Part shown: one piece after another, positions 61,463 through 64,000 of the stretch
Layout of the letters: the number at the start of each line of letters is the position of its first letter
How positions within the stretch are numbered: the first letter of the stretch is position 1
From: Rhizobium leguminosarum
GTDB lineage: Bacteria > Pseudomonadota > Alphaproteobacteria > Rhizobiales > Rhizobiaceae
NCBI RefSeq assembly: GCF_004123835.1
Contig: NZ_MZMU01000010.1
Span: 248,001-312,000, forward strand
DNA length: 64,000 nt
Reading direction: 5' to 3'
Program-made: the position numbers and the translations under genes
Notes under the pieces: generated by a model
Databases searched by the model: none
What the model was told of the DNA's origin: nothing
What the model saw: only the letters and a program-made list of their open reading frames with translations

Positions 61463-62500
61463 TCAGGCCGTCAGCGTGAACGCGTCGCTTTCGCCGGGAA
61501 CGAGTTCCAGCGGCCAGATCCTGTTGCGGGCGCCCTGCGGATAGTGATCGGCATAGGCCGGCATGGTGGCGAGCAGGGTTTCGCCGAGCTGCGCGCCGAG
61601 ATCGCGCAGCGACATGCGGAAGGAGGTCAGCGTCGGCTGCAGGAAATGCGTGCGCGGCTCCTCGCGAAAACCGACGACGGCGAGGTCGCGGCCGGGCACG
61701 ATGCCGGCCTCGGCAAGCCGGCGGTAAAGCCCGATCGCCATCAGTTCGTGGATCAGGATGATCGCCGTCGGCCGCGGCTCGATCATCAGCAATTCGTGGC
61801 CGGCCTGATAGCCGCCCTGTTCGCTCGACTTGACCCGGATGACGAAGGCCGGGTCGAAGGGAATATCGTGCCGTTGAAGCGCCTGGCGGTAGGCGTCGAG
61901 GAAGAGATAGCCGAGATTGATGTCGGAGGAGGGGGCGGCCACGGCGATCCGCCGATGGCCTTTGGCGACCAACCGGTCGACGCCGCGCGCCGCCACGCCC
62001 TCGAAATCGAGGTCCATCCAGGTGTAGCTGCCGCCCGACGCGCTACGACCGAGTGCCACGAAGGGGATGCGGGCCTTTTCCAGAAGCTCGATGCGCCTAT
62101 CGGTGCGTCGTGTCGCCGAGAGGATCAGCGCGTCGACAAGCCGGCGCGCCACCATGCGCTTCAGATATTCATGCGGGTCCTCGTCATCGGGGCAGGGCAG
62201 CATGACGAGATCGAGTTTGTGGCGGGAAAAGACGCTCTGCAGGCCGTCGGTGACGCCAAGGAAGAAGTCGTCGCTGTTTTCGACCGTCTCGCGGCTCACT
62301 TCGAGCATCAGCCCGATGACGTTGGTCATGCCCTGGCGAAGGCTGCGGCCCGATTGATTGGCGACGTAACCGAGCTCTTCGGCGGCGGCGAGCACGCGCC
62401 GGCGCGTTTCGTCGTTGACGTCGGGCTTGCCGTTCAGCGCGCGGGACACGGTCCCGATCGAAATGTCGAGATGCTCGGCGAGCTGGCGAATTCCCTTCAT
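61463..62500 (-). CDS. LacI-family transcriptional regulator
   Basis: 345 residues from ATG 62500 (MKGIRQLAEHLDISIGTVSRALNGKPDVNDETR), a standard LacI HTH and hinge, then a PBP1-like ligand domain. The longer frame to 62566 runs through a repeat and is not used. It is convergent with the ACS transporter. Sugar or sugar-acid ligand inferred. Confidence 0.9.
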   Translation of the reverse strand: MKGIRQLAEHLDISIGTVSRALNGKPDVNDETRRRVLAAAEELGYVANQSGRSLRQGMTNVIGLMLEVSRETVENSDDFFLGVTDGLQSVFSRHKLDLVMLPCPDDEDPHEYLKRMVARRLVDALILSATRRTDRRIELLEKARIPFVALGRSASGGSYTWMDLDFEGVAARGVDRLVAKGHRRIAVAAPSSDINLGYLFLDAYRQALQRHDIPFDPAFVIRVKSSEQGGYQAGHELLMIEPRPTAIILIHELMAIGLYRRLAEAGIVPGRDLAVVGFREEPRTHFLQPTLTSFRMSLRDLGAQLGETLLATMPAYADHYPQGARNRIWPLELVPGESDAFTLTA

Positions 62501-62521
62501 CTCCGGCGATCTTCCTCCCCA

Positions 62522-62571
62522 ATGCATGTCGCCCAAAAGTGTGCAGCGGTTTTGGGATAACGACATGCGTC
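62522..62571. repeat. RIME-like hairpin, single-arm copy
   Basis: ATGCATGTCGCCCAAAAGTG, core TGCAGCGG and TTTTGGG-ATAA-CGACATGCGT: the first hairpin of the family without the second. It lies just upstream of the LacI gene start, where it could influence transcription. Confidence 0.75.
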
Positions 62572-62631
62572 AAATAAACCGTCAACCCTTCTTGCCACAG
62601 GATGGAGCCTGCGAAAAGCCGTGGGGGAGGG

Positions 62632-63672
62632 TCAGGGTCTGAAGCTCTGGCGGATGACAAGCTCCGGAATGACGCGTTCGTAACCCGGAGGCAAGCCCGG
62701 GTTTTCAAGCCGCCGCTCCATCAGCTCGACGGCGCGCTGCGCCATGGTCAACGGATCCTGGCGGAAGGTGGTCAGCTGATAGCTCAGCCAGGAGGATTCC
62801 GGTACGTCGTCGAAGCCGATGACGGCGACGTCTTCGGGGATGCGCAGCCGCGCTTCCAGGCGCACGACATCCATCAGTCCGAAGGCAATCTGGTCGTTGG
62901 CGCAGAAAACGGCGTCTGGCTTTATTGTCTGCGAGAAGAGCGCGCGTGCGGCGGTGACGCCGCCGTCATAGTCGGAATCGCCGCCGCGTCCGACGACGAC
63001 GGATGTGCCGAGCGATTCGGCTGTCGACAGGAAGGCGCTTTCGCGCTGGATGATGGAAGGCGTTCCGGTGTTGGAGCCGATGACCGCCAGCCGCCGTCTG
63101 CCGCTTTCGTAAAAGGCGGTCGCCGCCTTGCGGGAGGCCTCGGAGTTGCCGACGCGCACATGGTCGGCGCCTAGTTCCGAACGGCCGATCACGACGAGCG
63201 GCTGGCCATTTCGCTGTGCGAGTTCGAAGAAACTCGCCGGCGGCGAGCCGGACAGGATGATGATTGCCTCGGCACGATGGCCGATCAGCATCTTCTGGGC
63301 GGCGAGCAGCTCATCTTCGGTCTGGCCGGTATTGATGAGGATCGGAATGCTGCCGCGTTTGATCAGGCATTTGGCAAGGGCTGCCGCTAGATGTGCGCGA
63401 AAACCCACTTCCGGCCGGGTCGCGACGATGCCGACGAGGCGGCTCTGGTTGGCAAGCACGCCGCGCGCCAGGTCGTTGACATGGTAGCCGAGTTCTTCCG
63501 CCGCCCGCAGCACCTTTTCGCGCGTTGCAGGCGCCACGCTGGTGCCCGGCGTGAAGGTACGCGAGACGGCGGAGCGCGAAACGCCCGCCAATTGCGCCAC
63601 CTGCTCGGCGCTGACGAAGCGCATGCGTTCTTTCTTTGGCGTCTTGCCGCCATTCACTGGACCATCATTCAT
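62632..63672 (-). CDS. LacI-family transcriptional regulator
   Basis: 346 residues. HTH: RFVSAEQVAQLAGVSRSAVSRTFTPGTSVAPATREKVLRAAEELGYHVNDLARGV; ligand domain with PILINTGQTEDE, FELAQRNGQPLVVIG, VFCANDQIAFGLMDV and VIGFDDVPESSWLSYQLTTFRQDP. Paralogous to but not closely similar to the LacI at 61463. Its regulon is not visible in the window. Confidence 0.9.
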   Translation of the reverse strand: MNDGPVNGGKTPKKERMRFVSAEQVAQLAGVSRSAVSRTFTPGTSVAPATREKVLRAAEELGYHVNDLARGVLANQSRLVGIVATRPEVGFRAHLAAALAKCLIKRGSIPILINTGQTEDELLAAQKMLIGHRAEAIIILSGSPPASFFELAQRNGQPLVVIGRSELGADHVRVGNSEASRKAATAFYESGRRRLAVIGSNTGTPSIIQRESAFLSTAESLGTSVVVGRGGDSDYDGGVTAARALFSQTIKPDAVFCANDQIAFGLMDVVRLEARLRIPEDVAVIGFDDVPESSWLSYQLTTFRQDPLTMAQRAVELMERRLENPGLPPGYERVIPELVIRQSFRP

Positions 63673-63781
63673 CGGCTTTCAGCTATTGGTCGTTTCTAAC
63701 AGCCGGATGACAGGTGGACGAAGCAGCCAGAAATTTTTGCTGTGGGGAGTGACTGCGAACCAACTGCATTGGCCCAAGCAG

Positions 63782-63815
63782 AAAAAAACCGAGGCTGGCG
63801 GATGCAGCCTCGGTT
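63782..63815 (-). terminator. Rho-independent terminator of the partial gene at the right edge
   Basis: Read on the minus strand: AACCGAGGCTG, 7-nt loop, CAGCCTCGGTT, then a run of T. A perfect 11-bp stem with a U-tract, ~70 bp after the 63885 stop codon. Confidence 0.85.
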
Positions 63816-63884
63816 GATGGGCGAAAATCAGCGGCGGCGACGAATCATCAGATCCGCGACGCCATAGGAGGTAAGGTCCGCCCG

Positions 63885-64000
63885 CTACTCGCAGACCTGC
63901 ACGGTTTCGGTATGATAGCCGCCGTCATAGCGGTTGCGGACATCGCGGTCCTCATACCAGCATCTCGGCGCCGGTTCGACATAGCGGGGACCATCGACAT
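63885..64000 (-). CDS. C-terminal end of a small, probably secreted protein (partial)
   Basis: Only the last ~37 codons are in the window, ending TAG at 63885. They encode DGPRYVEPAPRCWYEDRDV and then YDGGYHTETVQVCE, with two Cys likely to form a disulfide. Small exported rhizobial proteins with this Tyr/Arg-rich, Cys-containing end are common, without known function. A good terminator follows. Confidence 0.6.
   Translation of the reverse strand, partial: VDGPRYVEPAPRCWYEDRDVRNRYDGGYHTETVQVCE

Noticed and set aside
1..64000. CRISPR arrays, tRNA/rRNA genes, transposases
   Set aside because: No regularly spaced repeats, no cloverleaf with CCA-type acceptor or TTCRANNC loop noticed, and no DDE or serine/tyrosine recombinase frames seen.

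Overview
The window reads as a piece of a large plasmid or chromid from a Rhizobium of the R. etli / R. leguminosarum group. Reasons: a complete repABC replication-partition operon with its antisense RNA and two parS sites (about 34.6-38.3 kb), high GC coding with rhizobial intergenic palindromes (RIME-like, four copies), and a gene set (nadABC, cobF-M, actP-hmrR, moc-like genes) that I associate with the p42e/pRL11 class of secondary replicons. That replicon assignment is inference from gene content, not a database match.

Layout. 0-4 kb: a truncated membrane protein, an S74-domain lipoprotein and an exported caspase-like/Sel1 protein. 4.5-6.3 kb: class III cyclase-TPR protein. 6.6-11.2 kb: L-fuconate catabolism (dehydratase, 2-keto-3-deoxy-L-fuconate dehydrogenase, IclR regulator, fuconolactonase), with the relic of a sugar mutarotase gene in the divergent promoter region. 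11.4-16.4 kb: an XRE regulator, then a YcaO-TfuA locus: SARP/BTAD-like regulator, an unlisted 47-residue ORF, YcaO, TfuA and an 88-residue ORF. This is the best candidate for an undescribed system, a thioamide-forming RiPP-like pathway. 16.6-21.1 kb: nadQ-nadABC with two matched palindromic operators. 21.1-26.8 kb: a MocDEF-like three-component oxygenase operon with a divergent PanB paralogue, a LacI regulator and an IolI-like isomerase. 26.8-27.5 kb: vapBC.

27.5-34.5 kb: aerobic cobalamin genes cobM, cobL, cobK (opposite strand), cobJ, cobI, cobH, cobG, cobF. cobF and repA diverge from a 195-bp region that carries a parS site. 34.7-39.6 kb: repA, repB, ctRNA, repC and a DUF1612-type gene. 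39.8-45.4 kb: Bax-inhibitor-like protein, ECF sigma/anti-sigma pair, copper ATPase ActP and its regulator HmrR with a textbook MerR-type promoter. 45.4-57.2 kb: orphan treY, pbpC coupled to a large alpha-2-macroglobulin, exported MsrA, and a frameshifted L,D-transpeptidase. 57.4-64 kb: response regulator, TetR plus Bcr/CflA efflux pump, ACS-type MFS transporter, two LacI regulators and the 3' end of a small secreted protein.

No tRNA, rRNA, CRISPR array or transposase was seen. Starts were revised where a ribosome binding site or overlap decided the matter (nadB, nadC, tfuA, cobL, cobK, cobG, cobF, repC, treY, pbpC, alpha-2-macroglobulin, fuconolactonase and others).
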